Shown here one piece after another: positions 16,780 through 25,764 of a DNA stretch of 64,000 nucleotides. The stretch lies in assembly GCA_041394885.1 (NCBI GenBank), contig JAWKHI010000001.1:434001-498000 (forward strand). The letters are read 5' to 3'. Numbering within the stretch: position 1 is the stretch's first letter; the number at the start of each line of letters is the position of its first letter. Made by a program: the position numbers and the translations under genes. The DNA is from DSOI01 sp041394885. GTDB lineage: Bacteria; Acidobacteriota; Terriglobia; Bryobacterales; Bryobacteraceae. The notes below the pieces were generated by a model. The model was given only the letters and a program-made list of their open reading frames with translations. It was not told the origin of the DNA and made no database searches.

Positions 16780-17825
16780 CTCTGTGGTTGAACTATTATT
16801 TTCAATGAATTACCACTCGGATGCAACGCGAGGTCAAAACCTTCCCGCACCGCATCGAGAGGCACCCGGTGCGAGATCAATTCCTCCACCGGCAGTTCTC
16901 CTGAAAAAACAAGGCGCGCGGATTCCTGCTGATGATCGATCGACGCGCTATACGATCCACACAACGTCCGTTCCCCCATACAGATGTCGGCTCCGGAAAG
17001 TTCGATTCGTTCCTTGCTCGACGTCTGCGCAAACAAGAGTACACGCGCTCCGGCGCGCGTGGAACGTACCGCTTCTTCCACCAGGCCCGGAGCGGATGTG
17101 GCCGCAATCGCCAGATCCGCGCCGCGCCCCCCGGTCAGCCGCCGGCACACGGCGGCGATATCGGCCGCGCGCGGATCGCACGCCTCCACGGCGCCGAACC
17201 TCAGTGATTTCTCGAGCCGCTCCGGAATCGTATCGGTAGCCACCACGCGGCAACCGAGCCGCGCGATCAGCATCGTGAAGATCAACCCGATCGGGCCTTG
17301 GCCCTGAATCAGCACCACGTCGTCCGGCTGCGCACCGAGTTGCGACACAGCCTTGACGCATGTGTTCACCGGCTCCACAAAACTCGCCGCGTCGTAGGAA
17401 ACGCCATCGGGTATTTTCTCCACGCCGCGATCAACGATCCAGTCCATCACGCGAACGAACTGGCCGAAACCGCCGCCAGCCGGTTCGTAGCCCGCCGTGA
17501 TGCCCACTTTCTTGTATACCGCGCACTGGGCGTACAACTTGCGCTGGCAGTAGAAACAGTCGAGGCACGGCACATGGTGAAACGCGATCACACGATCTCC
17601 CGGCGCGAACGCCGTCACTCCGGCGCCCACCGCGGTGACCTCCCCGGCAGTCTCATGACCATAGATGCGCGGCCCCGGCAAAAGGTCGTATTGGATCTTC
17701 TTGAGATCGGTGTGGCAGATCCCGCAACTGTGCACCCGCACCAGGATTTCACCCGCACCGATTTCCGGCACCGGCACCTCACGCACCGAGACGGTGGAGG
17801 CCCCGGTGTAGACGGCCGCGCGCAT
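16770..17825 (-). CDS. Zinc-dependent MDR dehydrogenase in the hopanoid operon (2)
   Basis: A 351-residue second member of the family, clearly different from its neighbour. Catalytic zinc ligands: SCGICHTDLKK and YGHETAGE. Structural zinc loop: VPCLDCFYCQRKLYAQC. Nucleotide motif: GQGPIGLIFTMLIARLG. I place the start at ATG 17825, where the conserved MRAAVYTG begins. A TTG eight codons earlier (17849) has GGGGGA before it and would overlap hpnG by 17 bases. Two adjacent, non-identical dehydrogenases in the same operon suggest two consecutive oxidoreductions or a heteromer. Confidence 0.78.
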   Translation of the reverse strand: MRAAVYTGASTVSVREVPVPEIGAGEILVRVHSCGICHTDLKKIQYDLLPGPRIYGHETAGEVTAVGAGVTAFAPGDRVIAFHHVPCLDCFYCQRKLYAQCAVYKKVGITAGYEPAGGGFGQFVRVMDWIVDRGVEKIPDGVSYDAASFVEPVNTCVKAVSQLGAQPDDVVLIQGQGPIGLIFTMLIARLGCRVVATDTIPERLEKSLRFGAVEACDPRAADIAAVCRRLTGGRGADLAIAATSAPGLVEEAVRSTRAGARVLLFAQTSSKERIELSGADICMGERTLCGSYSASIDHQQESARLVFSGELPVEELISHRVPLDAVREGFDLALHPSGNSLKIIVQPQRWS

Positions 17826-17832
17826 CGAATTG

Positions 17833-18552
17833 TCAGAAGCGATTGGCAAGATAGTCCCCCAACGCCTCGGCGGCCTTTTTCGTCCGGCGATCCAATTCCA
17901 TCAACGCCCGAATCCGGCCCGGATTCGCCATCGCCCGCGCCGCGATCCGCGCCCGTGAGAAGCGGCCCTCGCCATCTCTCACCGTATTGAAGTCCATTGG
18001 AAACGCTTCCATCGCCGTATCGGTAACCACGCGCACGCAAAAAAGCGGAAGGCCCGCCTCGCGCGCCGCCCGCGCCACCGCGGCCGCTTCCATATCCACC
18101 GCGCCGGCTCCCGTGGTTTGCCGCAACGCCGCCTTCTCCGGCAGCGTGCCCACCACGCGATCGCCGGAAATCAGCGTACCACCGTTATCGTGCGCGGTCT
18201 CGTAGCGGTCGCCGGTGGGCTCGTCGAGAATCCGCCGCGCCACGAATACCGCGCAGGCCTCGAGAGCGGGATCCAGCCCGCCGCAAAATCCCGTCGATAG
18301 AATCCCGGCCGGCTGCTCTCGTTCGATCGCCCGGTTCACGGCGACGCTGGCCAGCCTGGGGCCCGGTCCGTGGGCGCAGAGCACCCAACGCCGCTCGCCC
18401 ATCGTCCCCCTCACCGCGTAGTCCAATCCCCAGTCCAGCCGCTCCACATCGTCCATGCGCGCTTCGAGGCCAGAGAATTCACGCGACTCGGCCGCGATCG
18501 CCACCAGCGCCGTTCCCGCCGCCGTCCCGGATCTTGTACTAGCAGTATCCAT
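17833..18552 (-). CDS. hpnG: Hopanoid nucleoside phosphorylase HpnG
   Basis: A 239-residue purine-nucleoside-phosphorylase-like protein. In hopanoid biosynthesis HpnG removes adenine from adenosylhopane to give ribosyl hopane (or its phosphate). Signatures: GILSTGFCGGLDPAL for phosphate and ribose contact, GAGAVDMEAAAVARAAREAGLPLF with the ME pair that grips ribose, and RVVTDTAMEAFPMDF near the base site. It follows hpnA with a 14-base overlap and precedes the two dehydrogenases. A general nucleosidase would look the same, so the name rests on the hpnH/hpnA context. Confidence 0.85.
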   Translation of the reverse strand: MDTASTRSGTAAGTALVAIAAESREFSGLEARMDDVERLDWGLDYAVRGTMGERRWVLCAHGPGPRLASVAVNRAIEREQPAGILSTGFCGGLDPALEACAVFVARRILDEPTGDRYETAHDNGGTLISGDRVVGTLPEKAALRQTTGAGAVDMEAAAVARAAREAGLPLFCVRVVTDTAMEAFPMDFNTVRDGEGRFSRARIAARAMANPGRIRALMELDRRTKKAAEALGDYLANRF

Positions 18553-19516
18553 TGCCTCGAAACCATTCCACGGCGCGGCGCAACGCGCCTTCCACCGGCG
18601 TCGCCGTGAATCCTAACTCCTTCACTGCCTTGGCCGGCGTGACGAACATTTTCTTGCGCGCCATGCGGACTCCATCGAGAGGCGCACGCGGCGGGTTACC
18701 CGTCAGACGCGCCCATCCGGTGGAAACCAAACCCGCCGCGAAAGCGACGCTGTAGGGAATCTGCGTCTTGGGCGCCGGTATCCCGCTGATAGTTTCCAGC
18801 TTGGCGAAGATTTGCGCCAGCGTCAGGTTCTCGGCGCCCAGGATGTAGCGCTCGCCGGGCCGGCCCTGGTCACACGCGAGCAGATGCCCGCGAGCCGTGT
18901 CGCGCACGTCCACCACGTTCAGCCCGGTATCGACGAACGCCGGCATGCCGCCCTTGAGATAGTCGAGAATGATCTGTCCGGTCGGCGTCGGTTTGAAGTC
19001 GTGATCGCCCACCGGCGCGGTGGGATTCACGATGATCACCGGAAAGCCCTGTTCGGCGAACCGCAGTGCTTCCTGCTCGGCCAGATACTTCGAACGCTTG
19101 TACGCCCCGGACATGTCGTCAAAGCCCACCGGCGTCCCTTCGTCCCCCACGCCCTGTTCCGGAATGCCGATGCATCCCACCGTCGAGGTGTAGACGAATC
19201 GATCCACGGCCGCGCGGCGCGACGCGGTTAACAGGTTCCGCGTCCCTTCGTGATTGGAGCGGTAGATCTCGTCCGGATTGGCAGCCCAGAGCCGGTAATC
19301 GGCAGCCACGTGGAAAACGACACCGCATCCTTCCACCGCGGCGGCGATCGAAGCCGGATCGCACAAGTCGCCCTCCCGCGTCTCCACACCCGGCAGGTCG
19401 CGCACACGGCCCGGCTCCCGCGCGAGAATGCGCACAGGGTCACCGCGCTCGAGCAGATGGCGAGCCACATGCCATCCGATAAAGCCCGTCGCTCCCGTCA
19501 CCAGAATCGGTTTCAA
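18539..19516 (-). CDS. hpnA: Hopanoid-associated NAD-dependent sugar epimerase HpnA
   Basis: A 325-residue extended-type short-chain dehydrogenase. The N-terminal GATGFIGWHVARHLLERG binds NAD(P). TSTVGCIG is followed by YKRSKYLAEQEAL, the YxxxK catalytic pair. It matches the hopanoid-associated epimerases conserved in hpn clusters. It starts 18 bases after hpnH stops. Its exact reaction on the hopanoid sugar is not settled in the literature I know, so the name is by family and context. Confidence 0.85.
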   Translation of the reverse strand: MKPILVTGATGFIGWHVARHLLERGDPVRILAREPGRVRDLPGVETREGDLCDPASIAAAVEGCGVVFHVAADYRLWAANPDEIYRSNHEGTRNLLTASRRAAVDRFVYTSTVGCIGIPEQGVGDEGTPVGFDDMSGAYKRSKYLAEQEALRFAEQGFPVIIVNPTAPVGDHDFKPTPTGQIILDYLKGGMPAFVDTGLNVVDVRDTARGHLLACDQGRPGERYILGAENLTLAQIFAKLETISGIPAPKTQIPYSVAFAAGLVSTGWARLTGNPPRAPLDGVRMARKKMFVTPAKAVKELGFTATPVEGALRRAVEWFRGNGYC

Positions 19517-19534
19517 TTTGAAATATCCGTTCGG

Positions 19535-20644
19535 CTACCGCAACACCCACTCGAGCATCCGGTAGCTGTCGCCCAGCTTTCCGTTGATTCCCAGCGCCGC
19601 CGACGGCTCATAGCCGCAGTGCACCATGCAGTGCTCACACCGCGGATCGTTACCGGCGCCATAGGACTCCCAATCGGTCCGCGTCATCAATTCCTCGAAC
19701 GTCCGGTAGTGCCCGTCCGTGATCAGGTAGCACGGGCCCTTCCAGCCCTTGGTGTTGTAAGTCGGGTTGCCCCACGCCGTGCAAGGCAGGTCCCGTTCCC
19801 CCTTCAGAAAATCCAGATACACCGGCGTCGAGTTCAGTGGATACTTCTTGGCCAGCGTGTCGATATCCTTGAACTTCTTTTCGATGTCATCGCGAGTCAT
19901 GAAGATCTCGCGATCGTTCACCGCCGAGTAGCCGTAGGCCGGCGACAACATGTGTCCGTCCACCTCGAACTGCTTCAGGTACTCGAACAGTCCGGCGATT
20001 TCGTTCATGTCGGTCTGCGCGTAGATGGTTGTGTTGGTGCAGACCTTGAACCCGGCCGCCTTGGCCGCGCGGATCCCTTCCACGGCTTCGCGGAACACGC
20101 CCTCGCGCTCCACGCACAGATCGTGCGTGGCTTCCATCCCGTCCAGGTGGACGTTGAAGAAGAGCCGGTTGTCGGGCGTGTAGTCACTCAGCTTCTTTCG
20201 CAAGAACATCCCGTTCGTGCACAGGTAGATGTGACGGTTCCGGGCCAGCGTCTGCCGGACCAGTTCCGGCAGGCTGGGATAGAGCATCGGTTCGCCGCCG
20301 CAGATCGACACCACCGGAGCGCCGCACTCGTCAATCGCAGCCAGACACTGCCCGAGCGACAGGGTTTCGCCGATGGTGCTTTCGTACTCGCGGATGCGCC
20401 CGCACCCGGTGCAGGTGAGGTTACAGGCATGGAGCGGTTCGAGCATCAGCACGATGGGGAAGCGCTTGCCGATCATCGGATGCTTGCGCCGCGAGCCGCC
20501 GGCCACCGAACCGTGCACGATCTTGAACGGATTGGACGAATCCATGTGCGCCGAATTGTCCACCTGCCATTCCGGCCGCGGCCGGAACTTGTTGCGGGCG
20601 ATATAACCGGCCAAGCCGGCCGTCATCGACAGCGGGAATCTCAA
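19535..20644 (-). CDS. hpnH: Radical SAM adenosylhopane synthase HpnH
   Basis: A 369-residue radical S-adenosylmethionine enzyme that adds an adenosyl group to diploptene, making adenosylhopane, the first step of extended hopanoids. The cluster motif is ACNLTCTGCGRI (Cx3Cx2C), near residue 68. VVSICGGEPML follows, and the C-terminal part has HCMVHCGYEPSAAL. The start is TTG at 20644, not the later ATG at 20626: it has AGGAGA six bases upstream, gives the family N-terminus RFPLSMTAGLAGY, and overlaps the SHC stop as TTGA. So the two genes are translationally coupled. Confidence 0.9.
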   Translation of the reverse strand: MRFPLSMTAGLAGYIARNKFRPRPEWQVDNSAHMDSSNPFKIVHGSVAGGSRRKHPMIGKRFPIVLMLEPLHACNLTCTGCGRIREYESTIGETLSLGQCLAAIDECGAPVVSICGGEPMLYPSLPELVRQTLARNRHIYLCTNGMFLRKKLSDYTPDNRLFFNVHLDGMEATHDLCVEREGVFREAVEGIRAAKAAGFKVCTNTTIYAQTDMNEIAGLFEYLKQFEVDGHMLSPAYGYSAVNDREIFMTRDDIEKKFKDIDTLAKKYPLNSTPVYLDFLKGERDLPCTAWGNPTYNTKGWKGPCYLITDGHYRTFEELMTRTDWESYGAGNDPRCEHCMVHCGYEPSAALGINGKLGDSYRMLEWVLR

Positions 20645-22566
20645 TGGGAATCTCCTTCCGCCTGAGTCGCCTTCCGGTAGGCGGCCAGCGCGAGCAGCGG
20701 GAACGAATCGCGATACAGATGATAGGTGAGGTAGAAGACCCCCGGGAAACCGGTCCCCGTCGCTTGGTCTTCGCGCCACCGGCCTTGCGGATCCTGCGTC
20801 TCCACCAGATACTCCACGCCCTTGTGTACGCTCTCGCTGCGCGTGTCTCCCGCCGCCAGCAAACCGAGCACGGCCCATGCCGTTTGCGAGGCGCAACTGG
20901 CCGCCGGAACGAAAAATCCTTTGTCGTAGCCTTCGCAGCTTTCGCCCCATCCCCCGTCTGGATTCTGCACGGACCGGAGCCATTCCGCCGCGCGCAGCAT
21001 GTGCGCCTCACGCTCATCCTCACCCGCGGCGCGCAATCCACGCAGCGCCAGGAAGGTCCCGTAGACGTAGTTCACACCCCAACGGCCGTACCAGGAGCCG
21101 TCCGATTCCTGCGTCCGCAACAGGTACTGGATGCCGCGCCGCACCGCCGGATGCGTCTTGTCCAGCCCATGCACGCACAACGCCTCCAACACACGGCCGG
21201 TGATGTCGGGACACGCCGGGTCAAGCATCGCGTTGTGATCGGCGAAGGGAACGTCATTGAGAAACTGCCAATCATTGTCGGCGTCGAAGGCCGCCCATCC
21301 GCCGTCTTTCGACTGCATCGCCAGCAGCCAGTCCATCGCGCGGCTCACCGAGCGCCGCTGCGCTTCTCCGTCGGACGCCCCGGCGTGGCGCAGAGCCAGC
21401 AGCACCATCGCCGTATCGTCGATGTCGGGGTAGAACTCGTTGGCAAATTCGAAATACCAGCCCGATGGCTCGACGCCCGGACGCTTGAATGACCAGTCGC
21501 CTTTCTGGCGGACTTCTTTCGTCAGGAGCCAGTCGGCGCACCGCGACAGGGGAGCGCTCGCCGCGCCCGCCTCGCCAAGCGCGAAAGCCACGATTGCCGT
21601 ATCCCACACCGGCGAAAAGCATGGCTGGAAGAAGAAGCGATCTTCGTCGGTAGTCAGCAGGCGGTCAAACTGCATGCGCGCTTCCACCACTTCCGGATGA
21701 TCCGGACCATAGCCCAGATGATCGAACGCCATCAGGGCGTACATCATCGGCGGGTAGATCGCCGCCAGCCCTTCGGAATGTTTGGTGTGGTCGAGAATCC
21801 AGCGTTCGGCCTTGGCGACCGCTTTGCGGCGCACGCTTGCGATCGGATGCCGGCTCCAGAATTTGAAGGCCCGGTCCAGCGACAGGAAGAGATTGCGCCA
21901 CGAAATCAGCCCGTCTTCATTGGGAACTCGCGGCGAAACCCCCGCCTTGAACAACTCGTCCAGATGGAAGCCGGCCGGTACCGGACGCGGCGGCGCCGTC
22001 TGCACGATCGAAAGGGGAATCACGATCGCCCGCGTCCACGACGACATCTCGTAGATCACGTTCCGCATCAGCATGATTTCCGGCGGAACCACCGGCGCGT
22101 GCTCACGGGGAAACAGATTGAACAGGCTCAGGTTGATTTTGACGTAGCTGTTGGCGGCCTGTATGCCGCCGAGCGCCAGAATCCGTTCCCGCAGCCGGCA
22201 CATGCGCGGATCCTCCACGCTCAGCCCGGTCACCTTCAACGCAAAATAGGCTTTCACGCTCGCGCTGACGTCGCTCGGCCCGTGCGGATAGATATTGAAG
22301 CCGCCATCGGGAAGCTGCCGCGCCAGGATGGATTCCACCGCTCTCCGGATGCGGTCCCCGTGCCGTGGCATCCACGTCCCGTTCACCGTCCGGTCCAGCC
22401 ACAACTCGAGCAGAATGTAGTCGGCCTCGAGTGTCGCATCCGCGGTGAGATCGCCCCACCAATACCCGTCGGAATGCTGGCGTGACAACAATCCGCGCGT
22501 AGCCCGCTCGGTGGCTCTGGCGCTGGTGGTGCTCAGCGCGCTCGCAAGCTGTAGGCCGATGCTCAT
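20641..22566 (-). CDS. shc: Squalene-hopene cyclase
   Basis: A 641-residue terpene cyclase that folds squalene into hopene at the membrane. The catalytic DxDD acid motif is seen in YPDIDDTAMVLLAL. QW repeats recur: QLPDGGFNIYP, QSKDGGWAAFD, QESDGSWYGRWG, QNPDGGWGESC and QDPQGRWRED. The length matches bacterial SHC. ATG 22566 overlaps the ispH stop as ATGA; upstream sequence in this frame is ispH on another frame and not part of the protein. This is the committed hopanoid step, with ispH just before and hpnH just after. Confidence 0.95.
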   Translation of the reverse strand: MSIGLQLASALSTTSARATERATRGLLSRQHSDGYWWGDLTADATLEADYILLELWLDRTVNGTWMPRHGDRIRRAVESILARQLPDGGFNIYPHGPSDVSASVKAYFALKVTGLSVEDPRMCRLRERILALGGIQAANSYVKINLSLFNLFPREHAPVVPPEIMLMRNVIYEMSSWTRAIVIPLSIVQTAPPRPVPAGFHLDELFKAGVSPRVPNEDGLISWRNLFLSLDRAFKFWSRHPIASVRRKAVAKAERWILDHTKHSEGLAAIYPPMMYALMAFDHLGYGPDHPEVVEARMQFDRLLTTDEDRFFFQPCFSPVWDTAIVAFALGEAGAASAPLSRCADWLLTKEVRQKGDWSFKRPGVEPSGWYFEFANEFYPDIDDTAMVLLALRHAGASDGEAQRRSVSRAMDWLLAMQSKDGGWAAFDADNDWQFLNDVPFADHNAMLDPACPDITGRVLEALCVHGLDKTHPAVRRGIQYLLRTQESDGSWYGRWGVNYVYGTFLALRGLRAAGEDEREAHMLRAAEWLRSVQNPDGGWGESCEGYDKGFFVPAASCASQTAWAVLGLLAAGDTRSESVHKGVEYLVETQDPQGRWREDQATGTGFPGVFYLTYHLYRDSFPLLALAAYRKATQAEGDSH

Positions 22567-23564
22567 AGGTTGGCGGCCGGTGCGATTTGTGTGAACTGCG
22601 TCGCCCGCTGTAATTCCGCGGGAAGCGAAAACCGGACGTCTTCCTGCTTGACCACGACTTCTTCCAGACCTGGAAATCCGCTCCCGCGCAGCCACTCTAC
22701 AACCCTATCCACCAGCAATTCCGGGGCCGATGCGCCGGCGGTCACGATCACCGTGTCCACACCGCCCAGCCACTCCGGCCGTATGTCCCGCTCATCGTCG
22801 ATGAGGTAAGAAGGCGTTCCCGCGTTCACGCTCACCTCCACCATCCGGCGCGAGTTGGAGCTGTTCTGAGAACCCACCACCAGCAGCAATTGCCCCTGCG
22901 CAGCCACTTCTTTGACCGCCACTTGTCGATTCTGCGTGGCGTAGCAGATGTCCTGGCTCGGAGGCCCCTGCAAGTTGGGAAAACGGCGCTTGAGGATGGT
23001 CACGATGCCCACGGTCTCGTCCAGGCTGAGCGTCGTCTGGGTCAGATAACACACCCGATCCGGGTTAGGAACCTGTACCACTTCCGCATCGGCCTCGTCG
23101 GAGATGACGATGGTCGACTGGGGAGCTTCGCCCAAGGTGCCCACCACCTCGTCGTGATCCTGGTGCCCGATGAGCAAGACCGTGTACCCCTGCCGGGCAA
23201 ACCGCACCGCTTCCAGGTGAACCTTCGTCACCAGCGGGCATGTGGCGTCGATCACCGACAAACGCCGCTCGCGAGCCTCGGCGCGGACTTGGGGAGACAC
23301 CCCGTGAGCGGCAAACACCACGCGCGCTCCGATCGGCACCTCGGCGATTTCTTCGACGAAGATTGCGCCGGCGGCGCGCAGATCCTCCACGACATGCCGG
23401 TTGTGAACGATTTCCTTGCGGACATAAATCGGCGGCTCGTACGCCTCGAGAGCGATCCGGACCACGTCAATGGCCCGAACCACTCCAGCGCAAAAGCCCC
23501 GCGGAGTGAGCAGGATCACCCGCTTGCCGATCGCCCCGTTTTCGGGCGCAATTTCTGCAAGCAT
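22563..23564 (-). CDS. ispH: 4-hydroxy-3-methylbut-2-enyl diphosphate reductase
   Basis: 333 residues. IspH performs the last step of the MEP pathway, giving IPP and DMAPP. Three cluster cysteines are in place: PRGFCAGVVRA near residue 25, IDATCPLVTKVH and DICYATQNRQ. Other substrate-binding motifs are YVRKEIVHN, VFAAHGVSP, IGHQDHDEVVGT, TQTTLSLDET and SQNSSNSRRM. The start is ATG 23564. A TATACT box lies 12 bases upstream, inside the lpxK 3-prime end, so the hopanoid genes may also have their own promoter. Confidence 0.95.
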   Translation of the reverse strand: MLAEIAPENGAIGKRVILLTPRGFCAGVVRAIDVVRIALEAYEPPIYVRKEIVHNRHVVEDLRAAGAIFVEEIAEVPIGARVVFAAHGVSPQVRAEARERRLSVIDATCPLVTKVHLEAVRFARQGYTVLLIGHQDHDEVVGTLGEAPQSTIVISDEADAEVVQVPNPDRVCYLTQTTLSLDETVGIVTILKRRFPNLQGPPSQDICYATQNRQVAVKEVAAQGQLLLVVGSQNSSNSRRMVEVSVNAGTPSYLIDDERDIRPEWLGGVDTVIVTAGASAPELLVDRVVEWLRGSGFPGLEEVVVKQEDVRFSLPAELQRATQFTQIAPAANL

Positions 23565-23574
23565 AGAATCGAAC

Positions 23575-25764
23575 TCAGTATAGCAACAAACGCTCCAGAC
23601 TCCCCGGATCCGTCATCTCGATTTCGATCTTCAGCCACAAAAAACGCAGTCCCTCCGGAGCCGCCCGGGACCAATCCGGCGGCAGGTTCGCAACGTCTTT
23701 TCTTGTTGTTAGCGCCACCCGCGCCTTGCGAGCCTCAGCCTCCCCAACGAGGCCGCCGAGATCGGGCGCGGCGTAGCGATGATGATCCGGGAAAGCTCGC
23801 TCCAAACACGGGGTTACCCCGGCGTCCCGCAGGCTCCGCCAGAACGAGGCGGGATTCCCCAACCCGCAGAATGCCACGCTCCTGAGCCCGGCGACATCGG
23901 CCAGGGATACCCGCTCCCCGGTCAGCGCATCGATCCACGCCACGGGCCGGGTCCGCGCGAGAAGTATCGGAGCCTCGGGGTTCCACTGGCGGATGGCGGC
24001 CTTCAATCCTTCATAGCTACGCCCATCGCGGACGCGTGTGAGCACGATCGCGCCCGCGCGGCCCAGGGCCGAGAGCGGCTCGCGCAGGCGTCCGACGGGG
24101 AAAACGCCGCCCGCGTAAGGATCGAGCGCATCGAGGAGAACCAGATCCCGGTTCCGCCGAAGCCGCCAGTGCTGAAAGCCATCGTCGAGGACGAAAACCG
24201 CATCCGCGCTGCCTCGGCTTTGGTTACCAGGGTGTTCAAGGATCCGGCGGGCGCTTTCGGCTCGATCGCGGCCGATCCCCACTGGACCCAGACCACTCTC
24301 GATGAGAATCTGCGCCTCGTCTCCGGTGACGGCCGTTTCCGCCGGTGGGGAGGCTGGTTCCACGATCACGGTCTCTTCCGTTTGCCTCCCATAGCCGCGC
24401 GTAAGGAACATGGGCAGGCGGCCGCCGTCCCGCAACACCTTTGCCACGTGGACGGCGAACGGAGTCTTGCCCGTGCCTCCCATCGCCAGGCCACCCACGC
24501 TCACTACGGGCCTGGGGAGCGCCCGGGACTTCGTGAAGGCCCGGTCCACGGCAACGCCAGCACGCCACAGCCACGTAAGCGGCCCAAGCACGATCCGCCG
24601 CCCGATTGCCGGCACGGGATTCGGCACGCCCCGATCGAGCAGCCGCAGCGTCTCGGTCACCGCCAACGCCGTCGCGCCGGCACTGCGCCGGGCAATTCGA
24701 CCGCCCTTTTCGCCCACGCGGCGCGCATGCTCCCGATCGCCGAGCAGACCGCCCACCGCGGCCGCGAGCATCCCGGGCGCGGCCACCTCCACCATGGCCC
24801 CTTCCGCACGGAACTCCGCCGCGATCTCAGGGAAGTTTTCGAGATGCGGCCCGGCGGCAACCGGTTTGTCGAAAAACGCGGGCTCGAGAATGTTGTGCCC
24901 ACCGCGATCCACTAACGTCCCACCCACGAAGACGGCATCGGCGAAGCGGAACACCGAGGCCAGTTCGCCGATGGTGTCGAGCAGCAGCACTCCCGGCAAG
25001 GGCGCCGCTGCGAGCGCCGTGCGCCGCACGAATCGAATCCCGCGGCGCTCGAGCAATTGCGCCGCCATGGCGAAACGTTCCGGCCGGCGCGGCGCCAGGA
25101 TGAGCAACAAGCGAGGGTGCTCGCGGGCGAGCTCTTCGAATGCGTCCAGAACCGCGACGTCCTCGTCGCAATCGGAGGACTGCCGGGGCGGCATCGTGGA
25201 GGCAGCCACCCAGATCCGGTCCGCGCCGGCGCGTTCGATCCAGGCGGCGAGGTCCGGCGGCGCGGCATTTTCCTGCGCGCCGAAATCGTACTTCAAATTT
25301 CCGCCGTGGGCCATGCGATCTTCGGGGGTTCCGAGCGCGGCGTAGCGCTCGTGGGCGATCGCGGTCTGCACCAGGATGCGGTCCGGAATGGTGAGCACGG
25401 AGCGTAGCGCCCAGTGGATCGGCTGGTAGCGAGCGAAGGCCTTGTCGGAGATGCGTCCGTTCACCACCAGCACCTTGGCGCCGGCCCGGGCCGCTTCGCG
25501 CCAAAGATGCGGCCATATCTCGGTTTCCATGACCACCAACACGTGCGGACGGAGGCGGCGCAGCACCGCGCGGACGGCAAAGACAAAGTCAAACGGTACA
25601 TAAAATACCGCCGCGGCGAGACCGGCCAGCTTCTTCTCCGCCAGTTCCCTGCCAGCCACCGTGCCGACGGAGACGAATACTTGGACGCCGGGATCGCGGC
25701 GCCGCAGTTCACCAATGAAAGGAATCGCCGAGATCACTCGCCCACCGACACGGCGTGCAACCAT
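23575..25764 (-). CDS. KdtA-LpxK fusion, lacking its in-frame N-terminus
   Basis: 729 residues as an open frame. About 10-390 are Kdo transferase (WaaA/KdtA, adding Kdo to lipid A precursor): VISAIPFIGELRRRDPG, VVMETEIWPHLWREA, VNGRISDKAFARYQP and GGTLVDRGGHNILEPA. From about 400 it is LpxK, the lipid A 4-prime kinase: SVGGLAMGGTGKTP (Walker A), TRGYGR, GDEAQILIES, VFVLDDGFQHWRLRRN. Both act on the inner face of the cytoplasmic membrane. The first nine residues here (MVARRVGGR) are from a wrong frame. The true N-terminus is on two other frames (see 25737-25918). Either this is a damaged gene or the assembly dropped two bases. Confidence 0.8.
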   Translation of the reverse strand: MVARRVGGRVISAIPFIGELRRRDPGVQVFVSVGTVAGRELAEKKLAGLAAAVFYVPFDFVFAVRAVLRRLRPHVLVVMETEIWPHLWREAARAGAKVLVVNGRISDKAFARYQPIHWALRSVLTIPDRILVQTAIAHERYAALGTPEDRMAHGGNLKYDFGAQENAAPPDLAAWIERAGADRIWVAASTMPPRQSSDCDEDVAVLDAFEELAREHPRLLLILAPRRPERFAMAAQLLERRGIRFVRRTALAAAPLPGVLLLDTIGELASVFRFADAVFVGGTLVDRGGHNILEPAFFDKPVAAGPHLENFPEIAAEFRAEGAMVEVAAPGMLAAAVGGLLGDREHARRVGEKGGRIARRSAGATALAVTETLRLLDRGVPNPVPAIGRRIVLGPLTWLWRAGVAVDRAFTKSRALPRPVVSVGGLAMGGTGKTPFAVHVAKVLRDGGRLPMFLTRGYGRQTEETVIVEPASPPAETAVTGDEAQILIESGLGPVGIGRDRAESARRILEHPGNQSRGSADAVFVLDDGFQHWRLRRNRDLVLLDALDPYAGGVFPVGRLREPLSALGRAGAIVLTRVRDGRSYEGLKAAIRQWNPEAPILLARTRPVAWIDALTGERVSLADVAGLRSVAFCGLGNPASFWRSLRDAGVTPCLERAFPDHHRYAAPDLGGLVGEAEARKARVALTTRKDVANLPPDWSRAAPEGLRFLWLKIEIEMTDPGSLERLLLY

